Source: Tabrizicola flagellatus (GTDB lineage: Bacteria; Pseudomonadota; Alphaproteobacteria; Rhodobacterales; Rhodobacteraceae). From it: 64,000 nucleotides of DNA. Positions 51,264 through 61,598 of the stretch are shown here, piece by piece. The DNA lies in contig NZ_VMDU01000001.1 in the NCBI RefSeq assembly GCF_008271465.1, positions 1 through 64,000 on the forward strand. The letters run 5' to 3'. The notes under the pieces are model-generated. The model was not told the DNA's origin. It was given only the letters and a program-made list of their open reading frames with translations, and made no database searches. The translations under genes and the position numbers were made by a program. Every line of letters begins with the position of its first letter. The first letter of the stretch is position 1.

Positions 51264-51443
51264 GCTTTCCCCAGAACATGCAGGGAAGACGGAACGCCAG
51301 CCCCGGGGCCGGTGCCTGCCTGCGCCGCGTTCGGCCTGTCTCGTGCGACGGAATGCCCGGCCCGGGCCTGCTGGCGGCGACGGGCCGACCGGGATAGTCT
51401 CCCCGCCAGCCGCGCCCCCTTTCAGCGAACCGGACCCCTGCCC

Positions 51444-51665
51444 ATGGCCCTTCTTGACCAGATCCCCCTGTCGATCCTGATCCTTGCCGCCCTGACCCTG
51501 GGCCTCGCGCCGTTCCTGCCCGAGCCGCATATCTGGGAGAAGCTGAAGATGCTGGCGGCGGGCGAGCTGGTGAAGCCGATCGACTGGTTCGACCTCGCCC
51601 TGCACGCGGCGCCATGGCTCCTGCTGATCGCCAAGCTGGTGCGGATGGCGCTGGTCCGGAGCTAG
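51444..51665 (+). CDS. Small hypothetical inner-membrane protein
   Basis: A 73-residue protein with two hydrophobic helices (about 5-25 and 50-68) around KLKMLAAGELVKPIDWFDL. Similar proteins are frequent in Rhodobacteraceae and are sometimes mislabelled RND transporter; it is far too small for that. The ATG at 51444 begins directly with the first helix. Confidence 0.68.
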   Translation: MALLDQIPLSILILAALTLGLAPFLPEPHIWEKLKMLAAGELVKPIDWFDLALHAAPWLLLIAKLVRMALVRS

Positions 51666-51871
51666 GGCCGCAGGCGCAAGAAAATTGCGCGGATCACGGG
51701 TAGTTTCGGCCGGGAACACCTCTGTGAGACCCCCTGTGCGCAACATCCGGTCGGGTGTATCTGACGGGCCGGGCGTCAGGGTCCGCCGGGTGAAACCTCT
51801 CACCGACGCGACGGACCGGGATGACACCCGAACTGCGGACCCGCGCTGCGGGCCGAAACCGGAGACTGAAC

Positions 51872-52135
51872 ATGCGTTCCTTCATCCTTCCTGCCACCCT
51901 TGTCCTGATGACCGCCATCGGCTCGGCCGCGATCGCGGCGCCGACGACGACCGTGGGCATGGTCAAGAGCTTCGACGCCAGGACCATGACCCTGACGCTG
52001 GACAACGGGGTCAGCTACGTCCTGCCCAAGGGGTTCAAGGATCCCGGCCTGAAGGCGGGCGAGAAGGTGTCGGTGATCTGGGACATGAAGGGCGCGGTGC
52101 ACGAGGCGAGCGCCGTGACCATCCAGAAATCGTGA
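51872..52135 (+). CDS. DUF1344 exported protein
   Basis: An 87-residue protein with a signal peptide (about 1-22, ending AIAA) and a small beta domain (GMVKSFDARTMTLTLDNGVS, LPKGFKDPGLKAGEKVSVIW). Function unknown; the family is periplasmic. GGAG lies 7 bases before the ATG. A strong terminator follows. Confidence 0.8.
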   Translation: MRSFILPATLVLMTAIGSAAIAAPTTTVGMVKSFDARTMTLTLDNGVSYVLPKGFKDPGLKAGEKVSVIWDMKGAVHEASAVTIQKS

Positions 52136-52159
52136 CCGTCCATCGGGACGGAACGGGGA

Positions 52160-52187
52160 ACGGGGGCCGACAGGCCCCCGTTTTCGT
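52160..52187 (+). terminator. Rho-independent terminator
   Basis: A perfect 9-bp stem (ACGGGGGCC/GGCCCCCGT) with a GACA loop and TTTCGT tail, 24 bp after the DUF1344 stop and directly before the end of the convergent GNAT gene. Confidence 0.88.
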
Positions 52188-52628
52188 TCAGAGCCGCATC
52201 CGGTAGCGGATGTGCCCGTCATCGGCGCAGAAGCTGTCGTAGAGCCTGCGCGCCGTGGTGTTGCCGATCTCGGTCAGCCAGTAGAGCCGCTGCCAGCCCC
52301 GCGCCCGGCCGATGGCGATGAGATCCTCGATCAGGGCGCGGCCAAGCCCCTGTCCGCGCGCCTGGGGAGCGACGAAGAGGTCTTCCAGATAGCCGTCGTC
52401 GCCCATCACCCAAGTCGAGGGGTGGTGCTGGTGGATGGCAAAGCCCTGCGGCACGCCGTCGATGCAGGCCAGCCGCGCGGTCAGGGGGTTGGCGGGGTCC
52501 ATCAGCCGCGCCCAGGTGAAGGCCGTCACCCCATCCGGCAGGGTGAGGTTGTAGCCTTCGGTGAACCCCTGCCAGAGTCGCAGGAAATCCCCTTCGTCCG
52601 AAGGGGTTGCGTCGCGTATTTCAACCAT
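52188..52628 (-). CDS. GNAT-family N-acetyltransferase
   Basis: A 146-residue acetyltransferase. The acetyl-CoA loop is QARGQGLGRALIEDL, and WLTEIGNTTARRLYDSF is the C-terminal GNAT segment. The substrate is unknown. The start (ATG at 52628, or GTG at 52631) overlaps the stop of the M20 peptidase gene, so the two are co-translated. Confidence 0.87.
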   Translation of the reverse strand: MVEIRDATPSDEGDFLRLWQGFTEGYNLTLPDGVTAFTWARLMDPANPLTARLACIDGVPQGFAIHQHHPSTWVMGDDGYLEDLFVAPQARGQGLGRALIEDLIAIGRARGWQRLYWLTEIGNTTARRLYDSFCADDGHIRYRMRL

Positions 52629-54013
52629 CACGCGAGCCGCGCGAGGATCCGGGCCCAGGCGCGGATGCCCTTGTGGAAGGACTCCACGTCGTATTTCTCG
52701 TTCGGGCTGTGGATGTTGTCGTCATCCTTGCCGAAGCCGATCAGCATCGCGTCCATCCCGAGGATGGTCTTGAAATAGCCCGCGACCGGGATCGATCCGC
52801 CCGATCCGATGAAGGCGGCGGGCTTGCCCCATTCCTCGGTCAGCGCGGCGCGGGCGGATTCGAAGGCGGGGTCGGAGATTTCCATCACGCTCGCAGGCGC
52901 GCCGTCGCTGCCGCCGTGCCAGAGGATCTCGCAATCGGCGGGCATCTGCGCTTCGGCCCAGGCCTTGAAGGCCGCGATGATCTTTTCGGGGTCCTGGCGC
53001 GAGACGAGGCGGAACGAGACCTTGGCATGGGCTTCCGAGGGCAGCACGGTCTTGAACCCCGCCCCGGTATAGCCGCCCCACATGCCGTTCACCTCGGCGG
53101 TCGGGCGCGACCAGATGCGCTCCAGAGGCGTGCGGTCCTGTTCGCCGGCGGGGACCGAGAGGCCGACCTCGGCCAGATAGGCGGCATGGTCGAAGGCCAG
53201 CGCCTGCCATTGGCTCCGCAGCGCGTCGGGAAGTTCGTCCACGTCGTCGTAGAAGCCCGGCACCTGCACCCGGCCCTGCGAATCATGCAGGCCCGCCAGA
53301 AGCCGCGCCATCAGGTGCAAGGGGTTCTGCGCCAGCCCGCCATACATGCCGGAATGCAGGTCGCGGTTCGCCGCGCGGATGGTGAATTCCGCCTTGCACA
53401 GGCCGCGCAGCATGGTGGTGATCGCCGGGGTATGTTCGTCGTAAAGCCCGGTGTCGCAGATCAGCGCGAGGTCGCAGGACAGCTCGTCCCGGTGCTGTTC
53501 GAGGAAGGGGATGAGCGAGGGCGAGCCAGATTCCTCCTCGCCTTCCAGGAAGATCGTCAGCTTGCCCGGCAGGCGGCCGTGGACCTCTTTCCAGGCGCGG
53601 CAGGCCTCGATGAAGGTCATCAACTGCCCCTTGTCGTCCGAGGCGCCGCGCGCGCGGATCACGCGGCCTTTCGGTGTTTCCTGCACCTCGGGGTCGAAGG
53701 GCGGGCGGTGCCAGAGCTCAAGCGGATCAACGGGTTGCACGTCGTAGTGGCCGTAGAACAGCAGATGCCGGCGCCCCTCGCCGCCATGGGCCACGACCAT
53801 CGGGTGACCGGGGGTCGCGGCGGCGCGGGCGTCGAAGCCGAGCGAGGACAGGTCGGCGGCCAGATGTTCCGCCGCACGGGCGCAATCGGCCTTGTAGGCG
53901 GGGTCGGTCGAGATCGAGGGGATGCGCAGAAGCGTCATCAGCCGGTCGAGCGACTGCGGCAGGGATTCGTCGATGCGGGCAAGCACGGCGTCGAGCGACG
54001 GGGCGGGGGGCAT
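52628..54013 (-). CDS. M20-family metallopeptidase/dipeptidase
   Basis: A 461-residue zinc peptidase of the ArgE/DapE/carnosinase group. Metal motifs: GHYDVQPVDP, ASDDKGQL, LEGEEESGSPSL. The dimerisation domain lies about 210-360. It may remove N-terminal residues from dipeptides or acyl groups. No signal peptide. Substrate unassigned. Confidence 0.9.
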   Translation of the reverse strand: MPPAPSLDAVLARIDESLPQSLDRLMTLLRIPSISTDPAYKADCARAAEHLAADLSSLGFDARAAATPGHPMVVAHGGEGRRHLLFYGHYDVQPVDPLELWHRPPFDPEVQETPKGRVIRARGASDDKGQLMTFIEACRAWKEVHGRLPGKLTIFLEGEEESGSPSLIPFLEQHRDELSCDLALICDTGLYDEHTPAITTMLRGLCKAEFTIRAANRDLHSGMYGGLAQNPLHLMARLLAGLHDSQGRVQVPGFYDDVDELPDALRSQWQALAFDHAAYLAEVGLSVPAGEQDRTPLERIWSRPTAEVNGMWGGYTGAGFKTVLPSEAHAKVSFRLVSRQDPEKIIAAFKAWAEAQMPADCEILWHGGSDGAPASVMEISDPAFESARAALTEEWGKPAAFIGSGGSIPVAGYFKTILGMDAMLIGFGKDDDNIHSPNEKYDVESFHKGIRAWARILARLA

Positions 54014-54142
54014 GCTGTTCTCCGGGATGTGATCGGAAGCCAGCCTAGCAGCGGGGTTGGCACTGTCCAGAGCGGGCGGGCTGCGCTAAGAGGGGCTGGA
54101 ACGAAGGGGGTGACAATTCGCCCTCTGGCGCCGAGGCGCCAA

Positions 54143-54156
54143 TTGACCGACATCAA
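54143..54156. promoter_or_regulatory. FNR-type site before hemA
   Basis: TTGAC, four bases, ATCAA: a good match to the FNR/FnrL palindrome TTGAT-N4-ATCAA. It lies 51 bp before the hemA ATG. FnrL control of hemA is known in Rhodobacter sphaeroides. Whether it activates here depends on the start of transcription. Confidence 0.7.
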
Positions 54157-54207
54157 GGCACCCCTGCGGCGGATGGGACAGAACCGTCGCACAAGGAACC
54201 GGAACGC

Positions 54208-55440
54208 ATGACCAGATACGACGACGCGATCGACGCCAGCCTGCAACGCCTGCACGACGAGGGGCGCTATCGCACCTTCATCGACATCGCGCGCGCCAAG
54301 GGCCAGTTTCCCCATGCGGTCTGGACCCGCCCGGACGGGACGCAGAAGGACATCACGGTCTGGTGCGGCAACGATTACCTCGGCATGGGCCAGCATCCCG
54401 AGGTGCTGGCTGCGATGCACGCGGCGCTGGAGGCCACCGGCGCGGGGTCGGGCGGCACGCGCAACATCAGCGGCACGACGGTCTGGCACAAGGCGCTGGA
54501 GGCCGAGCTGGCCGACCTGCACGGCAAGGAGGCCGCGCTGGTCTTTACCTCGGCCTATATCGCCAACGACGCGACGCTTTCGACGCTGCGGACGATCTTT
54601 CCGGGCCTCATCATCTATTCCGACGCGCTGAACCATGCCTCGATGATCGAGGGCGTGCGGCGCGGGGGCGGGGCGAAGCGGATCTTCCGGCACAACGACC
54701 TGGCCCACCTGCGCGAGCTTTTGGCGGCGGACGACCCGGCGGCGCCGAAGCTGATCGCCTTCGAATCGATCTACTCGATGGACGGCGACTTCGGCCCGAT
54801 CAGGGAAATCTGCGACCTGGCGCAGGAATTCGACGCGCTGACCTACCTGGACGAGGTCCATGCCGTGGGCATGTACGGCCCGCGCGGGGCAGGGGTGGCC
54901 GAGCGTGATGGCCAGATGGGCCGGGTGGACATCATCAACGGCACGCTGGCCAAGGCCTATGGCGTCTTCGGCGGCTATATCGCCGCCTCGGCAAGGATGG
55001 TGGATGCCATCCGGTCCTATGCGCCGGGGTTCATATTCACCACCAGCTTGCCGCCCGCGGTGGCGGCCGGCGCGGCGGCCTCGGTCCGGTTCCTGAAGGG
55101 CGAGGGCGGGCGGGCGCTGCGGGCGCAGCATCAGACCCAGGCCCGGATCCTGAAGACCCGGCTGAAGGCGCTGGGCCTGCCGATCATCGACCATGGCAGC
55201 CATATCGTCCCGGTCCATGTCGGCGACCCGGTGCATTGCAAGATGCTGTCGGACATGCTCCTTGAGGACCACGGCATCTACGTCCAGCCGATCAATTTCC
55301 CCACCGTCCCGCGGGGGACCGAGCGGCTGCGCTTCACTCCCTCGCCGGTGCATGGGCCGGACGAGATCGACCGGCTGGTGCGCGCGATGGATGCGCTTTG
55401 GGCGCAATGTGCGCTGAATCGCGCCGAGGCGGTTGCCTGA
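54208..55440 (+). CDS. hemA: 5-Aminolevulinate synthase
   Basis: A 410-residue PLP enzyme that joins glycine and succinyl-CoA to make 5-aminolevulinate, the first step of tetrapyrrole synthesis in alphaproteobacteria. It has the glycine-rich [19 protein letters not shown] and the PLP lysine in [13 protein letters not shown]. Full length. AAGGAACCGGAACGC precedes the ATG. Confidence 0.96.
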   Translation: MTRYDDAIDASLQRLHDEGRYRTFIDIARAKGQFPHAVWTRPDGTQKDITVWCGNDYLGMGQHPEVLAAMHAALEATGAGSGGTRNISGTTVWHKALEAELADLHGKEAALVFTSAYIANDATLSTLRTIFPGLIIYSDALNHASMIEGVRRGGGAKRIFRHNDLAHLRELLAADDPAAPKLIAFESIYSMDGDFGPIREICDLAQEFDALTYLDEVHAVGMYGPRGAGVAERDGQMGRVDIINGTLAKAYGVFGGYIAASARMVDAIRSYAPGFIFTTSLPPAVAAGAAASVRFLKGEGGRALRAQHQTQARILKTRLKALGLPIIDHGSHIVPVHVGDPVHCKMLSDMLLEDHGIYVQPINFPTVPRGTERLRFTPSPVHGPDEIDRLVRAMDALWAQCALNRAEAVA

Positions 55441-55559
55441 ACTGTTTGCCCCGTGGAAAAGGCCTTGTCCTGTGGTAAGGATTGCCCAATAGAACAAGGC
55501 AGTGAGTCGCTGGGGAAGGCGACCGCGTAGAGTGGTGCACCGAAGGGGACAGGGCGCGC

Positions 55560-56783
55560 ATGATCGGTTGGAGGGCGAAACCTTCGACGACCGAAGAGGA
55601 CAAGCCAAAGGGCTTTGACGACTTCGAGTTGCGTCTGGGCGACCTGATGCGTGGCGAGCGAGCCACGCTGGGCAAGTCGCTGCTGGATGTTCAGCGAGAG
55701 CTGAAGATCAAGGCCACCTACATTGCGGCCATCGAGAACGCCGACCTCTCGGCCTTCGAGACGCCCGGTTTCGTGGCGGGCTACGTCCGGTCCTATGCCC
55801 GCTATCTGGCGATGGACCCGGAATGGGCCTTCGAACGCTTCTGCGCCGAGGCCGGCTATTCCGTGTCGCACGGCCTCTCGGCCGCCGCTGCGCCGCAGCA
55901 GATCGCCAAGGCCCGGGCGCGGCGCGATGTCGCCGATCCCCTTGCTGATCCGAATGCAAGCTTCATTCCGCGTGGCGAAGCGATCTGGAGCCGGATCGAA
56001 CCCGGTGCGGTCGGGTCCATCGCGGTGCTGGTCGCCCTGATCGGCGCCATCGGCTATGGCGGCTGGTCGGTGCTGCAGGAAGTCCAGCGCGTTCAACTCG
56101 CCCCCGTGGATCAGGCACCGACCGTGGTCGCGCAGATCGATCCGCTGTCGGAGGCCGGCACAGCTGCGCCGCAGATGGTAGCCAGCCGCCCGACCGAACC
56201 TGCAGCACAGGCGGTGGCCAGCGCCGAAGGCGCCGCCGCCCGGGATGTGATGGACCGCCTCTATCGCCCGCAGGCGCTGGACGTGCCGGTCCTGACTTCG
56301 CGCGACGGGCCCATTGCTGCGATCAACCCGCGCCAGACCGGCGTCCTGTCGGAAGTGGCCGCGGCCGATGTCGTCGATGCCGCGATCGACGAGGCGCTGG
56401 GCAGCGATGTCCAGGTCATCGCCGAGGCAAAGCAGGGTATCGAGGTCCTGGCGGTTCGCCCCTCCTGGGTGCGGGTCAATGCCGCGGACGGCACCGTGCT
56501 GTTCGAGAAGATCCTGGATGCCGGCGAACGCTATGTCGTGCCGCCGCTCGAAACGGCCGCCGTGTTCCGCACCGGAAATTCGGGGTCGATCTACTTCCTG
56601 GTGGATGGCGTGCCCTATGGTCCCGCCGCCCCTGGCGCCAATGTCGCCAAGGATATCAAGCTGTCGCCCGAGGCGCTGACCCAGACCTATGCCCGGGCCG
56701 ATCTGAGCAAGGATCAGGATCTGGCCAATTTCGCCACGGCGGATGCGACGCCGGTCCTGCAGGCGCCCACCGTCAGCGAGTAG
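55560..56783 (+). CDS. RodZ-like HTH membrane protein
   Basis: A 407-residue protein with an N-terminal HTH_25 domain ([20 protein letters not shown], about 25-95), one membrane segment ([17 protein letters not shown], about 160-176), a low-complexity periplasmic linker, and a C-terminal DUF4115 beta domain ([20 protein letters not shown]). RodZ links MreB to the membrane in cell-shape control. Its place before ispG is conserved in many proteobacteria. Confidence 0.88.
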   Translation: MIGWRAKPSTTEEDKPKGFDDFELRLGDLMRGERATLGKSLLDVQRELKIKATYIAAIENADLSAFETPGFVAGYVRSYARYLAMDPEWAFERFCAEAGYSVSHGLSAAAAPQQIAKARARRDVADPLADPNASFIPRGEAIWSRIEPGAVGSIAVLVALIGAIGYGGWSVLQEVQRVQLAPVDQAPTVVAQIDPLSEAGTAAPQMVASRPTEPAAQAVASAEGAAARDVMDRLYRPQALDVPVLTSRDGPIAAINPRQTGVLSEVAAADVVDAAIDEALGSDVQVIAEAKQGIEVLAVRPSWVRVNAADGTVLFEKILDAGERYVVPPLETAAVFRTGNSGSIYFLVDGVPYGPAAPGANVAKDIKLSPEALTQTYARADLSKDQDLANFATADATPVLQAPTVSE

Positions 56784-56854
56784 GCCCCGCCGCCCATTGC
56801 CGCAGGCCGTCGCGCGCCTTATGCTGCGCGGGCATTGCAAGGGAAGCCCGACCC

Positions 56855-57979
56855 ATGACTCACAACCCCGTCCGCCCCTGGCGCAACATCGCGCGACGGG
56901 CGTCGCGGCAGATCCGCGTGGGCAAGGTGCTGGTCGGTGGCGATGCTCCGATCAGCGTGCAGACGATGACCAACACGCTGACCACCGACGTGGCCGCGAC
57001 CATCGAGCAGATCCAGCGCTGCGCCGTGGCGGGTGCGGACATCGTGCGCGTCTCGACGCCGGACGAGGCCTCGACGAAGGCGCTGAAGGAGATCGTCGCC
57101 GAAAGCCCGGTGCCGATCGTCGCCGACATCCATTTCCACTATCGCCGCGCCATCGAGGCGGCCGAGGCGGGGGCGGCCTGCCTGCGGATCAACCCCGGCA
57201 ACATCGGCGATGCGAAGCGCGTGGCCGAGGTGGTGCGCGCGGCCAAGGACCACGGCTGTTCCATCCGCATCGGAGTGAACGCGGGCAGCCTGGAAAAGCA
57301 CCTGCTGGAGAAATACGGCGAGCCTTGCCCCGAGGCGATGGTGGAATCCGGTCTCGACCACATCCGGCTGTTGCAGGACAACGATTTCCACGAGTTCAAG
57401 ATCAGCGTGAAGGCGTCGGACGTGTTCCTGGCCGCCGCCGCCTACCAGCAGCTGGCCGATGCCACCGACGCGCCGATCCATCTGGGGATCACCGAGGCGG
57501 GGGGGCTGGTGTCCGGCACGGTGAAATCGGCCATCGGTCTGGGCAACCTGTTGTGGATGGGGATCGGCGACACGATCCGGGTCAGCCTGTCTGCCGACCC
57601 GGTCGAGGAGGTCAAGGTCGGCTACGAGATCCTGAAGTCGCTGGGCCTGCGGCACCGGGGGGTGACGATCATCTCGTGCCCGTCCTGCGCGCGGCAGGGG
57701 TTCGATGTCATCAAGACGGTGGCGGCGCTGGAGGAACGGCTGGCGCATGTCACGACCTCGATGTCCCTGTCGATCATCGGCTGCGTGGTGAACGGCCCGG
57801 GCGAGGCCCTGATGACCGACATCGGCTTTACCGGCGGCGGCGCGGGGAAGGGGATGGTCTATCTGGCCGGCAAGCAGGATCACACCCTGTCGAACGAGCG
57901 GATGATCGACCACATCGTCGAGCTGGTCGAGAAGAAGGCCGCCGAGATCGAGGCGGCGGAGAAGCTGGCTGCGGAATAG
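56855..57979 (+). CDS. ispG: 4-Hydroxy-3-methylbut-2-en-1-yl diphosphate synthase
   Basis: A 374-residue iron-sulfur enzyme of the MEP isoprenoid pathway. The N-terminal TIM barrel is followed by a cluster-binding domain with SCPSCARQ and [10 protein letters not shown]. Complete in length. The palindromic repeat copy 3 lies 3 bp after the stop, between ispG and the convergent LysR gene. Confidence 0.96.
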   Translation: MTHNPVRPWRNIARRASRQIRVGKVLVGGDAPISVQTMTNTLTTDVAATIEQIQRCAVAGADIVRVSTPDEASTKALKEIVAESPVPIVADIHFHYRRAIEAAEAGAACLRINPGNIGDAKRVAEVVRAAKDHGCSIRIGVNAGSLEKHLLEKYGEPCPEAMVESGLDHIRLLQDNDFHEFKISVKASDVFLAAAAYQQLADATDAPIHLGITEAGGLVSGTVKSAIGLGNLLWMGIGDTIRVSLSADPVEEVKVGYEILKSLGLRHRGVTIISCPSCARQGFDVIKTVAALEERLAHVTTSMSLSIIGCVVNGPGEALMTDIGFTGGGAGKGMVYLAGKQDHTLSNERMIDHIVELVEKKAAEIEAAEKLAAE

Positions 57980-57982
57980 TGC

Positions 57983-58009
57983 CCAGAATTCTTCGTCGAA
58001 GAATTTTGG
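57983..58009. repeat. AT-rich palindrome, copy 3
   Basis: 13-bp arms (CCAGAATTCTTCG and its inverse with one mismatch) around one base. It shares the ATTCTTCGTCGAAGAAT core with copy 2 and the following GGACCCAG with copy 1. It separates two convergent genes by 40 bp in all. Confidence 0.8.
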
Positions 58010-58019
58010 ACCCAGCGCT

Positions 58020-58910
58020 TCAGTCCTCGCCCATTTCGCGCACCAGATGGTCGATGAAGGCGCGCAGGCGCGCCGTGACGGACTGGGCCGAGGGATAGAC
58101 GAAATAGATCGCCTTCCGCGGCGTGGACCAGTCTGGCAACACGCGCACGAGGCGCCCGGCGGCGAGGTCGGGGCGGCAGACGATGCCGGGCAGGGCGCCG
58201 ATGCCCGCCCCCGCCACCACCGCGTCGCGCACCGCCAGGTGCGAGCCGAGCCGCAAGGGCGGCTCGAAGGGCAGGACGACCTCTTCCTCTCCGTTCTGCA
58301 AGGGCAGACCGCCCGGCCAGGGCATGGCAAGGCCGACCAGGTCGAAGCGGGACAGATCCTCGGGCCGGCGCAGGCTGTCGAGACCGGGCAGGTCGGGCGC
58401 GGCCACCATCATCGCCTGGCCATGGGTCAGGCGGCGGGCGACCTGGCTGGAATCCTCCAGCGGGCCGAAGCGGAGGCAGCCGTCGAAGCCTTCCTCCAGG
58501 AGGTCGGGCGCGCGGTCGAGGAAATGGATTTCCAGCGTCACCTCGGGATGGAGCTTGCGGAACCGGGCGGCAATGGCGCCGATCAGGAGATTGCCGAAGC
58601 TTTGCGGCACCGCCAGCCGCAGATGCCCACGCGGGGTGCCGCCGGATTCGCCGAGCGCCCGGCGGATGTCCTCGGCCTCGCCCAGAAGCCGCTCGGCGCG
58701 GGCGGCCAGCACCTCGCCTTCCTGCGTGGGCCGCAGCGTGCGGGTGGAGCGTTCGATCAGCCGGACGCCGAGGTCGGCCTCGAGATCGGCGACGCGCTTC
58801 GAAAGGGTGGATTTCGGCACCCTCAACGCCAGCGCGGCGGCAGAGAACGAGCCTTCGCGCAGCACGGTGCGAAAGCCGCGGAGCGCGGTGAGGTCAAGAT
58901 CATTGTCCAT
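58020..58910 (-). CDS. LysR-family transcriptional regulator
   Basis: A 296-residue LysR protein. The N-terminal HTH has SFSAAALALRVPKSTLSKRV; the effector domain follows. It is divergent from the MFS gene and likely controls it. The 88-bp gap holds ATGG-N9-CCAT. Effector unknown. Confidence 0.9.
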   Translation of the reverse strand: MDNDLDLTALRGFRTVLREGSFSAAALALRVPKSTLSKRVADLEADLGVRLIERSTRTLRPTQEGEVLAARAERLLGEAEDIRRALGESGGTPRGHLRLAVPQSFGNLLIGAIAARFRKLHPEVTLEIHFLDRAPDLLEEGFDGCLRFGPLEDSSQVARRLTHGQAMMVAAPDLPGLDSLRRPEDLSRFDLVGLAMPWPGGLPLQNGEEEVVLPFEPPLRLGSHLAVRDAVVAGAGIGALPGIVCRPDLAAGRLVRVLPDWSTPRKAIYFVYPSAQSVTARLRAFIDHLVREMGED

Positions 58911-58998
58911 AATTCGGAACACACCTTGCAATAATGGCCATCTGGTCCATGATCGTGGATTTTGGCAGAGTGCGCAAGACACGTTCCAGGGATTCCGC

Positions 58999-60207
58999 AT
59001 GCAACCGACTTCCGAAGCACCGCCCTCGCGCGCGGTGACCCTTGCCGTTCTGGGCCTGGCCTCGATGACGATCATGGCGAACGCGACCGTCGCGTCCTCG
59101 CTGCCGGGCCTGCGCGCGCATTATGCCGACATTCCCCATATCGACACGCTGGCGGGGCTGATCGTGACCTTGCCCTCGCTGGCCATCGTGCTGTCGGCCG
59201 GGGGGATGGGCCTTCTGATCGACCGCTGGGACCGGCAGAAGCTGCTTCTCCTGACGGCGGGTCTCTATGCCATCGGGGGGACCTCCGGCCTTTGGGCCGA
59301 GAGCCTCTGGGGCATGCTGATCGGGCGGCTGGCGCTGGGGCTGGGGGTGGCCGGCACGATGAACCTCGGCATGACCTGGGCCTCGGACCTCTGGCAGGGG
59401 CCCGCGCGGGCGCGGTTCCTGGGGATGCAGGGCGCGGCGATTTCGCTGGCGGGCATCGTCTTCATGCTGCTTGGCGGGTTTCTGGCCAGCTGGCACTGGC
59501 GCGGGGCCTTCGCGGTCTATGGCCTGATCCTGCCCATCGCCGCGCTGGCCTTCCTGGCGCTTGGCCCCCATGCCCGCCGCATCGCGGCCGAGCGCGCCCG
59601 CCCGCAGGCCCTTGCCGCCACGACCGACCGTTTCCCCTGGGCGGCCTATGCCTTCATCGCGCCGCTCGCCTTCCTGTTCCAGGTCGCGTTCTACGTCACG
59701 CCGACCCGGCTGCCCTTCCACCTCGAGGCGCTGGGGGTGCACAGCCCGCTGGTCGTCGGCGCGCTGATGGCGGCCCTGGTGACGGTCTCGGCCCCGGTGT
59801 CGCTGATGTACGGCCGGATCCGCGCCAGGCTGAGCGCCATGACCATCTTCGGCTTGTCCTTCGTCCTGATCGGGCTGGGCTTTCTGGCCCATGCCACGGC
59901 AAGCGACTGGCACGGAGTGCTGCTGGGCTCGCTGATCGCGGGGCTGGGGATGGGGATCTCGATGCCCAATTACACCACCTGGTTCATGGCGCGGGTGCCG
60001 GCCAGCATGCGCGGGCGAGCCTCGGGCCTCTTGACCACGGCCTTCTTCCTCGGCCAGTTCGCCTCGCCCCTGGTCTCGGCGCCGCTGGTGGCCTGGCTTG
60101 GGCTGGCGGGCACCTTCGCGGCGGTGGGCATGGGGCTGGTGGTGCTGGGTCTGGGACTCTGGGTCGCGCAGGCGGTGCGGCCCGAGCCTGTCCCGGTCGA
60201 GGCCTGA
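58999..60207 (+). CDS. MFS transporter
   Basis: A 402-residue major facilitator with about twelve membrane segments. The loop 2-3 motif is GLLIDRWDRQKLL, close to the MFS consensus. It resembles drug-efflux or sugar-efflux members. Probably regulated by the divergent LysR protein. Confidence 0.88.
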   Translation: MQPTSEAPPSRAVTLAVLGLASMTIMANATVASSLPGLRAHYADIPHIDTLAGLIVTLPSLAIVLSAGGMGLLIDRWDRQKLLLLTAGLYAIGGTSGLWAESLWGMLIGRLALGLGVAGTMNLGMTWASDLWQGPARARFLGMQGAAISLAGIVFMLLGGFLASWHWRGAFAVYGLILPIAALAFLALGPHARRIAAERARPQALAATTDRFPWAAYAFIAPLAFLFQVAFYVTPTRLPFHLEALGVHSPLVVGALMAALVTVSAPVSLMYGRIRARLSAMTIFGLSFVLIGLGFLAHATASDWHGVLLGSLIAGLGMGISMPNYTTWFMARVPASMRGRASGLLTTAFFLGQFASPLVSAPLVAWLGLAGTFAAVGMGLVVLGLGLWVAQAVRPEPVPVEA

Positions 60208-60220
60208 GCCGCGTGCCGGT

Positions 60221-60556
60221 CTAGTGCGGGATCGACTTCGAGAACAGGTTGACGATCAGCACTCCGGCGAGGATCAGCCCGAGGCCCAGGATCGCCGCCA
60301 GGTCCAGCGACTGGCGATACCAGATCCAGGCCACGGCGCTGATCAGCACGATCCCCATGCCCGACCAGATCGCATAGACGACGCCGGTCGGCATGACCCG
60401 CAGCGGATAGGACAAGAGCCAGAAGGCGAGCGCATAGCCGCAGAACGCCAGAAGCGACGGCACAAGCCGGGTAAAGCTTTCCGAGCGGGCAAGGGCGGTC
60501 GTGGCGACGACCTCGGCCAGAATGGCTGCCAGAAGGATGAGATAGGTCCGGGTCAT
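60221..60556 (-). CDS. SMR-family multidrug efflux protein
   Basis: A 111-residue, four-helix protein. The conserved glutamate is in LLAAILAEVVATTAL, with YAIWSGMGIV in helix 3. It exports cationic compounds with proton exchange. It converges on the MFS gene with 13 bp between them. Confidence 0.9.
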   Translation of the reverse strand: MTRTYLILLAAILAEVVATTALARSESFTRLVPSLLAFCGYALAFWLLSYPLRVMPTGVVYAIWSGMGIVLISAVAWIWYRQSLDLAAILGLGLILAGVLIVNLFSKSIPH

Positions 60557-60684
60557 GCGCCTGCTCGAAAGGTGACATTGCCCGCTACCCTGTGCGAGAC
60601 GGCGGCGACGGTCGCGTTCAACTGCGACCCTTGCACCGCCGGAACGGACAGTGGACAGCCACCGGCCGACCCTCCGGCCCTTGC

Positions 60685-61440
60685 TCAGCCGTCGGAGCGG
60701 GCGTCGGCCACGAAGTCGCGCATCACGTCCAGCGGCGCATAGCCGCGCATCACCATGTCCTTCAGCACGAAGGCCGGCGTGCCGGTGATCTGCATCTTGT
60801 CGGCCAGCGCGTGATTGTCCTTGATGACCTGCATCACCTCGGGCGCCGACATGCGGTCGAGGATCGGCTGCGCCTCAAGGCCGAGGTCGCCGGCCAGCCG
60901 GCCCAGCACCTCGGGCGAAGGCTCGCCGCGCAGGGTCATCAGCGCGTCGTGCACTTTGGCATAGGCCTCATCCCCATGCAGTTGCCGGACCGCGATCGCG
61001 AACTGAGCGGACATCAGCGAGGCCTCGCCCAGGATCGGGAACTCCTTGACCACAAAGCGGATCTTGCCGTCGGTCTGGATAAGCTGGTCCACTTCCTCAT
61101 AGGCCTTGCGGCAATAGCCGCAGCGGTAGTCCATGAATTCGACCAGGGTGATGTCCCCCTCCGGATTGCCGCCGACCCAGTCGTTGGGGTTGTTGAAGAT
61201 CTCGTCGTTCAGCGAGGCGACCATCTGCACGTCGCGCAGGGCATCGGCCTCTTCCTGACGCGCCTGGAGCACATCCATCGCCTCGATCAGGACCTCGGGG
61301 TTTTCCAGCAGATAGGCGCGCACCTCCTCGCGGAAGGCGGCGCGTTCGGCATCGGTCATCGCGGGGACGGAGGGCTGGGTCTCGGCCAGAGCGGGCAGGC
61401 TGGCAAGGCCGAGGATCAGGCCAAGGGCGAGGCGGGTCAT
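60685..61440 (-). CDS. DsbA-like thiol-disulfide oxidoreductase
   Basis: A 251-residue exported thioredoxin-fold protein. The signal peptide ends near ALAE, and the active site is CGYC in DYRCGYCRKAY. The cis-proline loop is TGTPAF. An N-terminal helical extension (about 25-75) is typical of the alphaproteobacterial DsbA/ScsC-like forms. It may oxidise or isomerise disulfides in the periplasm. It is divergent from the amidase gene. Confidence 0.87.
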   Translation of the reverse strand: MTRLALGLILGLASLPALAETQPSVPAMTDAERAAFREEVRAYLLENPEVLIEAMDVLQARQEEADALRDVQMVASLNDEIFNNPNDWVGGNPEGDITLVEFMDYRCGYCRKAYEEVDQLIQTDGKIRFVVKEFPILGEASLMSAQFAIAVRQLHGDEAYAKVHDALMTLRGEPSPEVLGRLAGDLGLEAQPILDRMSAPEVMQVIKDNHALADKMQITGTPAFVLKDMVMRGYAPLDVMRDFVADARSDG

Positions 61441-61598
61441 GAGGTCTCCTGCAGTGGCCGGATCCGGCGGCGGGCAGGATAGGGGCGGGTCCGCGCCGAG
61501 GCAAGCCACTCGCCGCTTTGTGATCCGGCGGCAACGCCGGCCCCAGAGCGGCGCGGGGCGCAATTTACATCCCGCGGCCGAGCGGGGATAAGGCGGCC

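Noticed and set aside
51674-51690. Hairpin GCGCAA-GAAAA-TTGCGC after the 73-residue membrane protein
   Set aside because: Short stem and no T-tract; not a convincing terminator.
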